A stretch of DNA of 64,000 bases from Caryophanales bacterium UBA6259 (GTDB lineage: Bacteria; Bacillota; Bacilli; Tepidibacillales; Tepidibacillaceae), in assembly GCA_002441135.1 (NCBI GenBank), contig DJVJ01000014.1, positions 39,861 to 103,860 of the forward strand. The letters are read 5' to 3'. Shown here piece after piece: positions 36,975 through 45,849 of this stretch. Position numbers and translations under genes: made by a program. The notes under the pieces are model-generated. The model had not been told where the DNA came from. It was given only the letters and a program-made list of their open reading frames with translations, and did no database searches. Every line of letters begins with the position of its first letter. Positions within the stretch are counted from its first letter, which is position 1.

Positions 36975-37971
36975 ATGGATTGGTATTAAAGAAACTGCTG
37001 TTTTTTTTCCAGAAACATTTGAAACAGCAGAGGTTATGTCAAAGAAAACAGGAATCCCGACTGAGGTAATTATTGAAAAGTTTGGTCTTTATCAGAAGTA
37101 TGTTTCAGATCAAAGTCTCCATGCGTCCCATTTAGCTATCGAAGCAGCGCGTAATTTGAAAAATGTAGATTTTAAGGAAATTGATGTGGTTATCTATTTT
37201 GGTAGTCCACATAAGGATTATCAGGTATGGTCAATTGCACCTAAAATCCAACATGAGCTTGGAGCGACGAAGGCATATGCTTTTGAAATGATGAATGTAA
37301 GTGCCAATTTTCCAATCGCTTTAAAGGTTGCAAAGGATATGCTAACGGCTGATTATGCCATACGTAACATTTTATTAGTAGGGGGATGCAAAGAATCGCA
37401 AATTATTGATTACAATAATCCCCGTTCTCGCTTTATGTTTAACTTTGGTGATGGGGGAGCTGCTGCCTTAGTGCAAAGAGGAGATGTAAAAAATCAAATT
37501 TTACATTCTCATATTATTACAGATGGATCGTTTCATGATGATATAAAAATGCCAGCTGGAGGTTCTGTATTACCAGCTTCAGAGCTAACAGTTAGAGAAA
37601 ATCTCCATTTTATTGATGTGAAAGATCCGTTTGACATGAAAGAAAGGCTAGACCCCGTTTCAGGACCGAATTTTGTCAATGTAGTAAAAGAAGCTGTTGA
37701 AAAAAGTGGATTTCAGTTAAAGGATATAAATTTACTGCTTCCACTTCATACAAAGAAGTCGCTGTTTCGTGAACTCTTAGCAGGATTGGGATTGCGTGAA
37801 GATCAAGCCATCTATCTTGATCACTTTGGTCATATGTCTGCATTAGATCCATTAGTTGGACTCCATCTAGCTAAGGAACAGAGTCGAATAAAGGCTAATG
37901 ACTTAATCGTAACCGTTAGTGCTGGCACAGGGTATACATGGGCAGCGACAGTAATCCAATGGAGAGAATAA
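36955..37971 (+). CDS. Ketoacyl-synthase-III-like protein lacking the catalytic Cys
   Basis: A thiolase-fold protein of 338 residues resembling FabH. At the nucleophile position it has Ser116 (N-V-S-A-N-F) instead of Cys. His265 (LPLHTKK) is kept. His293 (HFGHMSALDP) stands where FabH has Asn. Its partner at 42680 aligns at Cys115, His264 and His292, one residue offset throughout, so the two are paralogues of equal length. By analogy with PqsB/PqsC-type heterodimers it may be a non-catalytic or modified partner (inference). ATG 36955 is preferred to GTG 36952 for spacing from GAGGTGA. Confidence 0.8.
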   Translation: MTTSQHEWIGIKETAVFFPETFETAEVMSKKTGIPTEVIIEKFGLYQKYVSDQSLHASHLAIEAARNLKNVDFKEIDVVIYFGSPHKDYQVWSIAPKIQHELGATKAYAFEMMNVSANFPIALKVAKDMLTADYAIRNILLVGGCKESQIIDYNNPRSRFMFNFGDGGAAALVQRGDVKNQILHSHIITDGSFHDDIKMPAGGSVLPASELTVRENLHFIDVKDPFDMKERLDPVSGPNFVNVVKEAVEKSGFQLKDINLLLPLHTKKSLFRELLAGLGLREDQAIYLDHFGHMSALDPLVGLHLAKEQSRIKANDLIVTVSAGTGYTWAATVIQWRE

Positions 37972-37993
37972 TAAAATAATGGGGGATTTGATT

Positions 37994-39229
37994 ATGTTAA
38001 ACAAACAAAAATGGTTAGCCATCCTAGTTATACTGACTTTAATTTTCACTTCAGTAGCGTGTTCTACTTCTACACCATCGCCAACAAAGGAAGAGAATAA
38101 GGATCAAGTGCAACAAGAAGTTAAGGAACCAATAAAAATCGGTATTGTTACATCGAAAAGTGGAGCATTAGAGGCATATGGAAACCAAATGCTCCGTGGC
38201 TTTGAATTAGGTATTGAGTATGCTACTAAAGGAACAAAAGAAATCGATGGAAGAAAAATTGAGGTAATTGTTGAGGATTCTGAAACAGTACCAGAAAAAG
38301 CAGTTGAAAAAGCAACGAAGCTATTTGAAAAGGATAATATTGATATTTTAGTTGGAAGTGCAAGCAGTGGTGATGCATTAGCGATCTTACCATTAGCAGA
38401 AGAGTATCAAAAGGTAATGATTGTTGAACCAGCTGTTGCTGATAGTATCACTGGTGAGGCATGGAATCGCTATATCTTTAGAACAGGTAGAAACTCTTCT
38501 CAGGATGCAGTTGCTGGTGCGGTGGCGATTGCTAAACAAGGAACTAAAATTGCTATTTTAGCTCCAGATTATGCATATGGAAGAGATGGTGCTGCAGCAT
38601 TTAAAGAGGCAGCTGAAAAATTAGGTGCAGAAATTGTCCTTGAAGAGTTTCCACCAGCGAATGCAACTGATTTCACTGCATCAATACAAAAAATTATTGA
38701 TACAGCTCCAGATTATTTATTTGTAATTTGGGCAGGAGCTAATTCACCATGGAAAACCATTATGGATATGAAGGTGAAAGACAAAGGGATTAAAATTTCA
38801 ACAGGTGCCCCAGATATTGCAGCACTAAAAACAATGACTGATTTTGTAGGAATGGAAGGATTTACGGTTTATTATCATAAGTTACCTAACAATCCAGTGA
38901 ATGATTGGTTAGTGACTGAACATCAAAAACGATATAACGAACCACCTGATCTATTTACTGCTGGTGGTATGAGCAGTGCGTTAGCAATTGTAGAAGCGAT
39001 CAAAAAGGCTGGAACAACAGATACAGAAGCATTAATTTCTACGATGGAAGGAATGAGCTTTGAGTCTCCAAAAGGCACTATGACATTCCGTAAAGAAGAT
39101 CATCAAGCATTACAAGCCTTATATGCGATTACTTTAGAAAAAGTGGATGGCGTTGATTATCCTGTTCCAACATTAATTCGCGAAATGAAACCAGATGAGT
39201 TAATCCCACCTATACGTAATCAAAAATAA
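37994..39229 (+). CDS. Periplasmic-type substrate-binding lipoprotein, branched-chain amino acid family
   Basis: The binding protein of the ABC importer that follows (about 411 residues). The N-terminus is a lipoprotein signal: hydrophobic segment then V-A-C at about residue 23, with Ser rather than Leu at -3. The mature part has the LivJ-type opening IKIGIVTSKSGALEAYGNQMLRGFELGIEYA. This family binds amino acids, but also aromatic acids and urea. The gene order with a CoA ligase suggests a carboxylic acid (inference). GGGGGAT precedes ATG 37994. Confidence 0.85.
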   Translation: MLNKQKWLAILVILTLIFTSVACSTSTPSPTKEENKDQVQQEVKEPIKIGIVTSKSGALEAYGNQMLRGFELGIEYATKGTKEIDGRKIEVIVEDSETVPEKAVEKATKLFEKDNIDILVGSASSGDALAILPLAEEYQKVMIVEPAVADSITGEAWNRYIFRTGRNSSQDAVAGAVAIAKQGTKIAILAPDYAYGRDGAAAFKEAAEKLGAEIVLEEFPPANATDFTASIQKIIDTAPDYLFVIWAGANSPWKTIMDMKVKDKGIKISTGAPDIAALKTMTDFVGMEGFTVYYHKLPNNPVNDWLVTEHQKRYNEPPDLFTAGGMSSALAIVEAIKKAGTTDTEALISTMEGMSFESPKGTMTFRKEDHQALQALYAITLEKVDGVDYPVPTLIREMKPDELIPPIRNQK

Positions 39230-39247
39230 CAGTATGGGAGTATAACT

Positions 39248-40012
39248 ATGGAAACTTTACTAGAGTTAAAAGAGGTTAGTATTCAATTTGGAGGACACAC
39301 GGCAGTTGACCGTGTGTCCCTACAAATTCCAGTAAAACAGTTTACATCGATTGCTGGACCAAATGGAGCTGGAAAAACAACACTTTTTAATTTAATTAGT
39401 GGCCAATTAAGGCCAACAAGTGGAACGTTAATGTATAGAGGTAAAGATATCACATTACTACCACCATATAAACGAGCAAGACTTGGAATGGGACGCTCTT
39501 TTCAAATTACGAATGTTTTTCCGCATTTAACAGTATTGGAAAATGTGAGACTAGCAGTACAGTCCCAACAAAATATTGGATATAAGTTTTTTGAATCTAT
39601 CATTCTGAGTAAACAGCTCAAGGATAAAGCAATCTATTGGATTGAACAAGTGAATTTAAGCGCAAAGACAAATGAGTTAGCAATCACCTTAACACACGGA
39701 GAGAAAAGGAAGCTTGAGATTGCGATTCTTTTAGCATTAGAATCTGAACTTTTATTGTTAGATGAACCAACAGCAGGAATGTCTTTAGAAGAGGTTCCTA
39801 CGATAATTGAATTGCTTTTAGAGATTAAAGAAAAAAAAGACAGAACAATTCTACTCATTGAACACAAGATGGATATGCTAATGGAGCTATCGGAAAATCT
39901 CTTTATCTTAAATCATGGTAAATTAATTGCTCAAGGAAATCCACAGGCCATTATGAATGATCCTATAGTTCAAGCGGCCTACTTGGGGGGATATGATGAA
40001 CAGTTTGCTTAA
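39248..40012 (+). CDS. ABC transporter ATPase, LivG type
   Basis: A 254-residue ATP-binding subunit: Walker A GPNGAGKTT (about residues 38-46), then a relaxed signature, THGEKRKLEIA, in place of LSxGxxR, and LLLDEPTAGMSLEEV. LivG-type features include PPYKRARLGMGRSFQ. It pairs with the LivF-type ATPase that overlaps its end by 17 bases. The role is energising the importer. Confidence 0.88.
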   Translation: METLLELKEVSIQFGGHTAVDRVSLQIPVKQFTSIAGPNGAGKTTLFNLISGQLRPTSGTLMYRGKDITLLPPYKRARLGMGRSFQITNVFPHLTVLENVRLAVQSQQNIGYKFFESIILSKQLKDKAIYWIEQVNLSAKTNELAITLTHGEKRKLEIAILLALESELLLLDEPTAGMSLEEVPTIIELLLEIKEKKDRTILLIEHKMDMLMELSENLFILNHGKLIAQGNPQAIMNDPIVQAAYLGGYDEQFA

Positions 40013-40718
40013 ATTAAATGAAGTGAATACCCATATTAATCAATTTCATATCCTACAAGGAGTTAGCTTAGAGATACCAATTCATCAGGTCACCGTTTTA
40101 TTAGGCCGAAATGGCGCAGGAAAAACAACTACTTTACGGACGATTATGGGCTTAACACCAGCAAGCAAAGGGCAAGTATTGTGGCAAGAGAAAGATATTA
40201 CTGCACTTCCAACATACAAAATAGCGCAGTTAGGAATTGGCTTTGTACCAGAGGATCAAGGAATATTTCCGTTATTAACGGTGGCTGAAAATATAAAAAT
40301 TGCGATTCAAGATGAAAATGATAAACAGACTCAAGAAAACTTAGAATGGATTTTAAATATCTTTCCTGATTTAAAAATTGCATGGAAGCGGCCTGCTGGT
40401 CATTTAAGTGGGGGACAAAAACAAATGCTTTCTATCGCCCGTGCTTTTATTAATAACAACACTTTACTGCTTATTGATGAACCAAGTAAAGGTTTAGCAC
40501 CAATTATGGTGCACGCGTTAATCGAAGCGATTCAAGAGATTAAAAGTAAAACAACCATTCTATTAGTGGAGCAAAATTTTTATATGGCAAGTAGAGTTGG
40601 GGAAACCTTTTATATTCTAGATGATGGAAAGACCGTCTACCAAGGTAATATAAAGGAACTAGTAGAAAATGAGAATTTAAAACGCAAGCATCTTGGAATC
40701 TACAAGAAAACGGTGTGA
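39996..40718 (+). CDS. ABC transporter ATPase, LivF type
   Basis: The second ATPase, about 240 residues: Walker A GRNGAGKTT, LSGGQKQMLSIARAFI and LLLIDEPSKGLAPIM, with LivF-type LGIGFVPEDQGIFPLLTV. ATG 39996 is preferred because the G-run is too close to ATG 39993. Part of the same importer operon. Confidence 0.88.
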   Translation: MNSLLKLNEVNTHINQFHILQGVSLEIPIHQVTVLLGRNGAGKTTTLRTIMGLTPASKGQVLWQEKDITALPTYKIAQLGIGFVPEDQGIFPLLTVAENIKIAIQDENDKQTQENLEWILNIFPDLKIAWKRPAGHLSGGQKQMLSIARAFINNNTLLLIDEPSKGLAPIMVHALIEAIQEIKSKTTILLVEQNFYMASRVGETFYILDDGKTVYQGNIKELVENENLKRKHLGIYKKTV

Positions 40719-40731
40719 AGGAGGCGGTATC

Positions 40732-41658
40732 TTGGAACAAATCTTTGTCTTAACCTTAAATGGGTTGGCAACAGGAATGCTTATATTTCTTATTGCCGCT
40801 GGATTATCCCTAATTTTCGGATTAATGGATGTCTTAAATTTTTCCCATGGTGCACTCTCAATGTGGGGTGCGTATGTAGGCTTATGGATTTATACAGGGC
40901 TTGATCAATTCTGGCTTCAGAAATTATCTGGTTTTAATACATCACCATGGTATCCGATGGTCAATATTCTCGATTTTTTTGTTGGAATCTTAGGTGGAAT
41001 GCTTGTAGGTGCATTACTAGGGTGGCTAGTAGAAAAATATATGATTAGACCAGTTTATGGAAATCACGTACAGCAGATTTTAATTACCATGGGAGTTATG
41101 TTGGTTTTATCTGAAGCAATTAAGTTATTCTGGGGAAGTAATTTAATCGCTGCACCTGTTCCATTAATGCTTGATGGTTCTTGGCAAATAGGAAGCTTAG
41201 TGGTCATTAAGTATCGCCTCACTATTATTATCATTGGATTAATTGTTTTGGGAGCTCTTTATTGGCTAATGCAAAAGACAAAGATTGGTCTTTATGTGAG
41301 AGCCGGTGTGCAAAATAAAGAAATGGTTCAAACCTTAGGGATTAATGTACGAAAAGTATTCACTCTAGTATTTATTCTAGGCACTAGTTTAGCCGCATTA
41401 GGTGGTATGTTAATGGGACCCTTCATGAATCAGGTTTACCCTTCAATGGGAATAGAAAAACAATTGTTGGCTTTTATTGTTGTCGTTATTGGCGGAATGG
41501 GTAGCATTTTTGGTTCAGCAGTTGCTGGGATGATTGTAGGGATATCAGAAGCTTTTATGCTTTATTTTATTCCGGATGCAGCATTAGCGGTTAATGTGCT
41601 TTTAATGGCTTTTGTTTTGCTAATTAAGCCATCGGGTTTATTTGGAGAAAGGGGTTAA
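40732..41658 (+). CDS. ABC transporter permease, LivH type
   Basis: A membrane permease of about 308 residues and eight or more helices, with the LivH signature AGLSLIFGLMDVLNFSHGALSMWGAYVG near the N-terminus and a late AFIVVVIGGMGSIFGSAVAGMIVG loop that contacts the ATPase. The TTG at 40732 is chosen as start because AAGGAGG lies seven bases before it. Confidence 0.87.
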   Translation: MEQIFVLTLNGLATGMLIFLIAAGLSLIFGLMDVLNFSHGALSMWGAYVGLWIYTGLDQFWLQKLSGFNTSPWYPMVNILDFFVGILGGMLVGALLGWLVEKYMIRPVYGNHVQQILITMGVMLVLSEAIKLFWGSNLIAAPVPLMLDGSWQIGSLVVIKYRLTIIIIGLIVLGALYWLMQKTKIGLYVRAGVQNKEMVQTLGINVRKVFTLVFILGTSLAALGGMLMGPFMNQVYPSMGIEKQLLAFIVVVIGGMGSIFGSAVAGMIVGISEAFMLYFIPDAALAVNVLLMAFVLLIKPSGLFGERG

Positions 41659-41662
41659 ACGT

Positions 41663-42664
41663 ATGCAAATACTTAAGAATAGAGGCGTGTTTATTGCCCT
41701 TCTTTTAGTTGGGCTATTGTTACCTCTTTTTACGGATAGTCAACCCGTTCTTCTTCTATTTACTAGAATATTTATTCTTGCCATTTTTGCAATGAGCTAC
41801 GATATTTTACTTGGTTATACAGGGATTATCTCATTTGGGCATGTGATGTATTTTGGAATAGGGGCTTATAGTATTTCTTTATTATTAAAACATGGTGGTG
41901 AATCCTGGGTAAATGTTTTGCTGGCTGCCCTTATCGCGGTAATCCTTTCTGCTATTGTAAGTTTAATTGTTGGTATTTTATCCTTGCGTTTAAAAAATAC
42001 CTATTATGCCATGATCACTTTAGCCTTTGCAGAACTATTTCATATTGTTTCTCTAAAATGGCGTTCATTAACATATGGTGAAGATGGATTTAATTTTTCT
42101 AGTCAAATTCCAGATTTTCTTAAGGATCGGTTTTATTTCTACTATATTAGCTTTATCGCTTTACTTTTGGTTGGATATTTTTTATATCAGTTTACAAAAT
42201 CCCCAACAGGAAAGGTATTAGTGGCCATAAGAGAGAACGAAGCCCGTGCAGAGATGCTAGGATTTTCTACCTTATATTATAAATTAATCTCCTCTACGGT
42301 AGCAGGTGTAGTGGCATCATTGAGTGGAATTCTTTATGCGATTTCATATCGATATGTAGGAAGCGCTTCAGTTTTTGGGATGGATAAAACAATAGATGCC
42401 TTATTAATGACAATTATTGGGGGTGTCGGCACTTTATTTGGTGCAATAATTGGTGCTGGAATTATTAATCTTGCCCATCAATTCTTAGCTGATTTAGCTA
42501 ATTTTCATCCGATTTTTGAGCGGTGGTTAATCTTTTTTGGTATCCTCTACATTTTAATTGTTATGTTTTTTCCTTCAGGAATACTTGGTACGTTCAATAA
42601 ATACAAGTACAAATTTCAGTCTAGAAAAGTAGAGAGGGATAAAAGTCATGCGAATTCCAGTTGA
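41663..42664 (+). CDS. ABC transporter permease, LivM type
   Basis: The partner permease (about 333 residues) with the LivM features LLGYTGIISFGHVMYFGIGAYS and ALLMTIIGGVGTLFGAIIGAG. It follows the LivH-type gene by four bases, with GAAAGGGG upstream of ATG 41663. The five-gene importer is complete: binding protein, two ATPases, two permeases. Confidence 0.87.
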   Translation: MQILKNRGVFIALLLVGLLLPLFTDSQPVLLLFTRIFILAIFAMSYDILLGYTGIISFGHVMYFGIGAYSISLLLKHGGESWVNVLLAALIAVILSAIVSLIVGILSLRLKNTYYAMITLAFAELFHIVSLKWRSLTYGEDGFNFSSQIPDFLKDRFYFYYISFIALLLVGYFLYQFTKSPTGKVLVAIRENEARAEMLGFSTLYYKLISSTVAGVVASLSGILYAISYRYVGSASVFGMDKTIDALLMTIIGGVGTLFGAIIGAGIINLAHQFLADLANFHPIFERWLIFFGILYILIVMFFPSGILGTFNKYKYKFQSRKVERDKSHANSS

Positions 42665-42679
42665 TTTGGGGGAATTAAT

Positions 42680-43705
42680 ATGCAAGATGTAGTTGGTGTG
42701 CTATCGTTAGCAACATATATACCTAAGCAAGTAATGACAAGCCAAGAGTTAACGGAGAAAACAGCTATTCCGCAACAAATCATTGAAAATAAACTAGGAA
42801 TTATACAAAAGACAATTGCAAATGCTGAGGAGCATACTGCTTGGATGGGAATTCAAGCTGCTAAAAAAGCAATTTCACTGGCTAATCTAAATTCATTGGA
42901 CATTGATGTTGTGATTTATATTGGGGAAGAGCATAAAGAATACCCATTATGGACCGCAGGAATTTATACTCAGGAGCAGGTTGGTGCTACTAATGCATGG
43001 GCATTTGATGTGCAACTGCGATGTAGTACAACAGTTATGGCATTAAAGCTAGCCAAAAGTTTAATGCTTGGTGATGATGAAATAAGAACGATTCTATTGG
43101 CTGGTGGTTATCGGAATCATGATTATATCGATTATTCGAATGATCGTACTCGCTTCATGTTTAATTTAGCTGCGGGTGGAGGAGCTATTATTTTGCAAAA
43201 AGGGTATGGTAGAAATCTTTTATTAGCTACACATACGATCAGTGACGGCTCTTTTTCAGAAGATGTAGCTGTAACTGCAGGGGGAACAAAATATCCAATC
43301 TCACCAGAGATGATTACTCAGAAAAAGAATTATCTCGATGTATTTAAACCAAAAGAGATGAAGGAACGCTTGGAGCAAAAATCGATTGATAATTTTATAA
43401 AAGTGGTAAGGGAAGCACTCCGTAAGAGCGGATTATCTATTAATGATATTGACTATTTAGCTACACTTCATATGAAACGTTCTGCACATGATGAAATATT
43501 GCGTCTGCTTCATTTAGATCAGGAACAATCTTTCTATTTAAGTAATTATGGACATATTGGCCAAATTGATCAGATTCTGTCAATTGAATTGGCTTTAGAA
43601 CAAGGGAAGATTAAAGATGGAGACATTGTTGTTCTAGTTAGTGCAGGAATAGGATATGCTTGGTCGGCTACCGTTGTAAAATGGGGAAAGAATGGAAATG
43701 AATAA
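42680..43705 (+). CDS. Ketoacyl-synthase-III-like protein with catalytic Cys
   Basis: A 341-residue thiolase-fold protein, paralogue of the one at 36955. The nucleophile is Cys115 (Q-L-R-C-S-T-T), with His264 (ATLHMKR). At the FabH Asn position it has His292 (NYGHIGQID). It should therefore form an acyl-enzyme and condense or transfer acyl groups, but its partner substrate is unknown. It is not a housekeeping FabH: there are no fatty-acid genes beside it and the active-site triad differs. It is the penultimate gene of the operon and follows the transporter. Confidence 0.82.
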   Translation: MQDVVGVLSLATYIPKQVMTSQELTEKTAIPQQIIENKLGIIQKTIANAEEHTAWMGIQAAKKAISLANLNSLDIDVVIYIGEEHKEYPLWTAGIYTQEQVGATNAWAFDVQLRCSTTVMALKLAKSLMLGDDEIRTILLAGGYRNHDYIDYSNDRTRFMFNLAAGGGAIILQKGYGRNLLLATHTISDGSFSEDVAVTAGGTKYPISPEMITQKKNYLDVFKPKEMKERLEQKSIDNFIKVVREALRKSGLSINDIDYLATLHMKRSAHDEILRLLHLDQEQSFYLSNYGHIGQIDQILSIELALEQGKIKDGDIVVLVSAGIGYAWSATVVKWGKNGNE

Positions 43706-43739
43706 AAGTGATATGGGAAAGATAGAAAGGAGGAAAACA

Positions 43740-44513
43740 ATGGAGGTCAAGGTACTTCAGCTTGAGGATTTTCTCATGGCTTATCGTGAAATTGGAAAAG
43801 GGGAGCAACCGATTATCTTTGTTCATGGAAATGTGGCTTCGCAAAATTGGTGGAATCAAATCGTGAATGATTTTGCAGAAATGTATCGTGTTTACACTGT
43901 TGATCTAAGGGGTCATGGTCAATCAGAGACACCTAATAGCGGGTATACAATTATACAATATGCCAATGACTTGAAAGCTTTTATTGAAAAACTAAATCTA
44001 AACAACGTCATATTGGTTGGACATTCGATGGGCGGGGCAATAGTAATGCAAACGGCAGTATTAACTAAACAGAATATCAATAAAGTTATCATGGTTAATC
44101 CTGCACCTGTCAATGGGTTCTTCACACCAGAAGAGAGATATCCTCTAATCGCAGAATATACAACGAATAAAGAGCTTTTATCTATGAGTTTACGGGCAGT
44201 TGTTCCAACTTTACATGATCAAACCATTTTTGAAGAATTGCAAGAAGATGCCTTTAGAGCTTCTCATGCGGCTTTATCAAACACAAAATCTCTGAGCAGC
44301 TTTAGTATTGTAAGTGAGCTAAAGGATTGGGATATACCTACTCTACTATTATATGGGCAAATGGATTTATTAGTAACTGAAGCAATGACTGATGAAAATG
44401 CGAAGTTAATCCCAGGTGTTATCTACAAGAAATTTGCTAATGTAGGTCATTCACTTCAAGTGGAGAATCCCAATCTATTTATAAGTGAAGGATTGGATTT
44501 TTTAAGTAAGTGA
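43740..44513 (+). CDS. Alpha/beta hydrolase
   Basis: A 257-residue alpha/beta-hydrolase with oxyanion motif IIFVHGNVAS, nucleophile elbow GHSMGG (about residue 92), an acidic residue in LLYGQMD and a late His in VGHSLQVENP. Such an enzyme could hydrolyse an ester, lactone or thioester of the pathway. ATG 43740 with AAAGGAGG upstream is preferred to an upstream ATG at 43692 that overlaps the synthase gene. Last gene of the operon; its final 12 bases overlap the convergent DUF2624 gene. Confidence 0.83.
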   Translation: MEVKVLQLEDFLMAYREIGKGEQPIIFVHGNVASQNWWNQIVNDFAEMYRVYTVDLRGHGQSETPNSGYTIIQYANDLKAFIEKLNLNNVILVGHSMGGAIVMQTAVLTKQNINKVIMVNPAPVNGFFTPEERYPLIAEYTTNKELLSMSLRAVVPTLHDQTIFEELQEDAFRASHAALSNTKSLSSFSIVSELKDWDIPTLLLYGQMDLLVTEAMTDENAKLIPGVIYKKFANVGHSLQVENPNLFISEGLDFLSK

Positions 44514-44759
44514 GTTAAATAATTTTCTAAACTTATCTTCTGTAGCTTTGTCTACTTCCTTTCCGATTTGCTTTAAGAGGCGATTGATTTGGTCTTCATC
44601 ACCAATATCAATCGTTTCTTTTTTCATTAAACTTAATATCTTTCTCGCTTGTTCAGTGGTTAAAAATATTTGGTAACCCTGTGCTAGTTTTATCAATTCT
44701 TCCTTTGATTTTAATTGATTCAACTTGTAATTCACCATTTTTCTGATAAAAGGATTCAT
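44502..44759 (-). CDS. DUF2624 family protein (YqfT-like)
   Basis: An 85-residue helical protein matching DUF2624, a Bacillus family of unknown function. Characteristic are the start NPFIRKMVNYKLNQLKSKEEL and TTEQARKILSLMKK. Preceded by GGAGGGG. Its 3' end overlaps that of the hydrolase gene by 12 bases on the other strand. Confidence 0.75.
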   Translation of the reverse strand: MNPFIRKMVNYKLNQLKSKEELIKLAQGYQIFLTTEQARKILSLMKKETIDIGDEDQINRLLKQIGKEVDKATEDKFRKLFNSLT

Positions 44760-44841
44760 CCTTACCCCTCCTATATTTAAAGTTACATCACTATTTTATG
44801 ATTGTAGAAATTGGATGTTACCTGATTTATGTATGCAAAGT

Positions 44842-44869
44842 AAAAAAAAAGCCCTATTCATCATAGGGC
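44842..44869 (-). terminator. Terminator of the CBS-domain gene
   Basis: Reading on the minus strand: stem GCCCTA / TAGGGC (44851-44869) followed by nine Ts. Confidence 0.8.
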
Positions 44870-44884
44870 GGTTTTAAAGCAAGA

Positions 44885-45628
44885 TCAAATTTTATCATCT
44901 AAATCAATCAAGTCCCAAGGTGTAATGATTCCAAGCAGGGCCTCGCTTGGGTTACCATGTTCAGTGATTAATATTGCTTCTACTCTTGGTGAGTTGGAAT
45001 TATCCGTTTTTCTAAAGATGTCCTTTACATCATAAATAGTTGCATGCTTTGATACAAAAATATGATTACTTTGTTTCTTTTTGTGCTTCTTCTTCTTTTC
45101 CTCAGGTGGTTCAATAGAGAGTACATCCTTTAACAATATCTTATCATAGGATATCGATGGTAAATCTTGTACATGCTTAGCCATCCAGTTAACAATCTCT
45201 TTTTTGGTTAATAGTCCAATGAACTTTTTGTTTTCATAGACTGGAAATTTAGAAAAGTCATGCTCATTTATGGTATTTAATATATCAATTATAGTATCGT
45301 CAGACTTAAACTTAATTACAGTTTTTTCGAATAAGGGGATAACCCTTTTTGGTTGTTTTATTTCATTTTCGATAAATTCTATTCTCTCTACAACAAAATC
45401 ATGTGGTTCGGCAATCGCGGCATTGACATCAATAGTATTATGGACGATGGCATTTCTTAATTCTGAAAACTCCTTCAAATCATTATAATATCTATTAATT
45501 ACCGCTTCTGATTTAAAAGCCTTTTGAATTAGACGAGAAAAAGGAACAAAAGTATCTTCATCAGAGTATTTTCTAAGGGCAATTTCTATTGAATTAAAGG
45601 CTGCTAAAAACCGGTCGGAATTTTTCAC
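44885..45628 (-). CDS. CBS-domain protein with N-terminal helical domain
   Basis: A 247-residue cytosolic protein. The N-terminal ~90 residues are helical (FLAAFNSIEIALRKYS, FSELRNAIVHNT, the latter resembling HEPN/RNase-like R-N-x2-V-H). The rest holds two CBS repeats (about residues 105-247; FSKFPVYENKKFIGLLTKKEIVNWM and ILITEHGNPSEALLGIITPWDLI) that typically bind adenine nucleotides. GTG start with GGAGGT. The function is unknown; a nucleotide-controlled regulator is the likely role. Confidence 0.75.
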   Translation of the reverse strand: MKNSDRFLAAFNSIEIALRKYSDEDTFVPFSRLIQKAFKSEAVINRYYNDLKEFSELRNAIVHNTIDVNAAIAEPHDFVVERIEFIENEIKQPKRVIPLFEKTVIKFKSDDTIIDILNTINEHDFSKFPVYENKKFIGLLTKKEIVNWMAKHVQDLPSISYDKILLKDVLSIEPPEEKKKKHKKKQSNHIFVSKHATIYDVKDIFRKTDNSNSPRVEAILITEHGNPSEALLGIITPWDLIDLDDKI

Positions 45629-45762
45629 AACAATCTACCTCCTTAACATCTTCATTTTTAACTTTTACATAATTAATATACCTTTTATTATCAAAGGAAA
45701 CTATGAATAATCAAAATCAAGATTGAATTGATGTGAACACAGAATTCATAATATTTAAATAG

Positions 45763-45778
45763 TGTGATTTTCCTCACA
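45763..45778 (+). promoter_or_regulatory. FNR box of the nitric oxide reductase gene
   Basis: Perfect TGTGA-TTTTCC-TCACA palindrome, the FNR/CRP consensus. Its centre is about 42 bases before the transcription start predicted from the -10 element at 45801, the position used by activators at class II promoters. Confidence 0.75.
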
Positions 45779-45800
45779 GATAAACTATTAACACATTGTA

Positions 45801-45806
45801 TATGAT
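45801..45806 (+). promoter_or_regulatory. -10 element of the nitric oxide reductase promoter
   Basis: TATGAT, one mismatch from TATAAT, giving a start near 45813. There is no good -35 element, as expected for an activator-dependent promoter. Confidence 0.6.
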
Positions 45807-45849
45807 GTAAATAGTGGAAATTATAAATAACTTGTGAGGAGGAATGACA

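Noticed and set aside
36955..37971. Housekeeping FabH
   Set aside because: The catalytic Cys is Ser and the Asn is His, and no fatty-acid synthesis genes are nearby.
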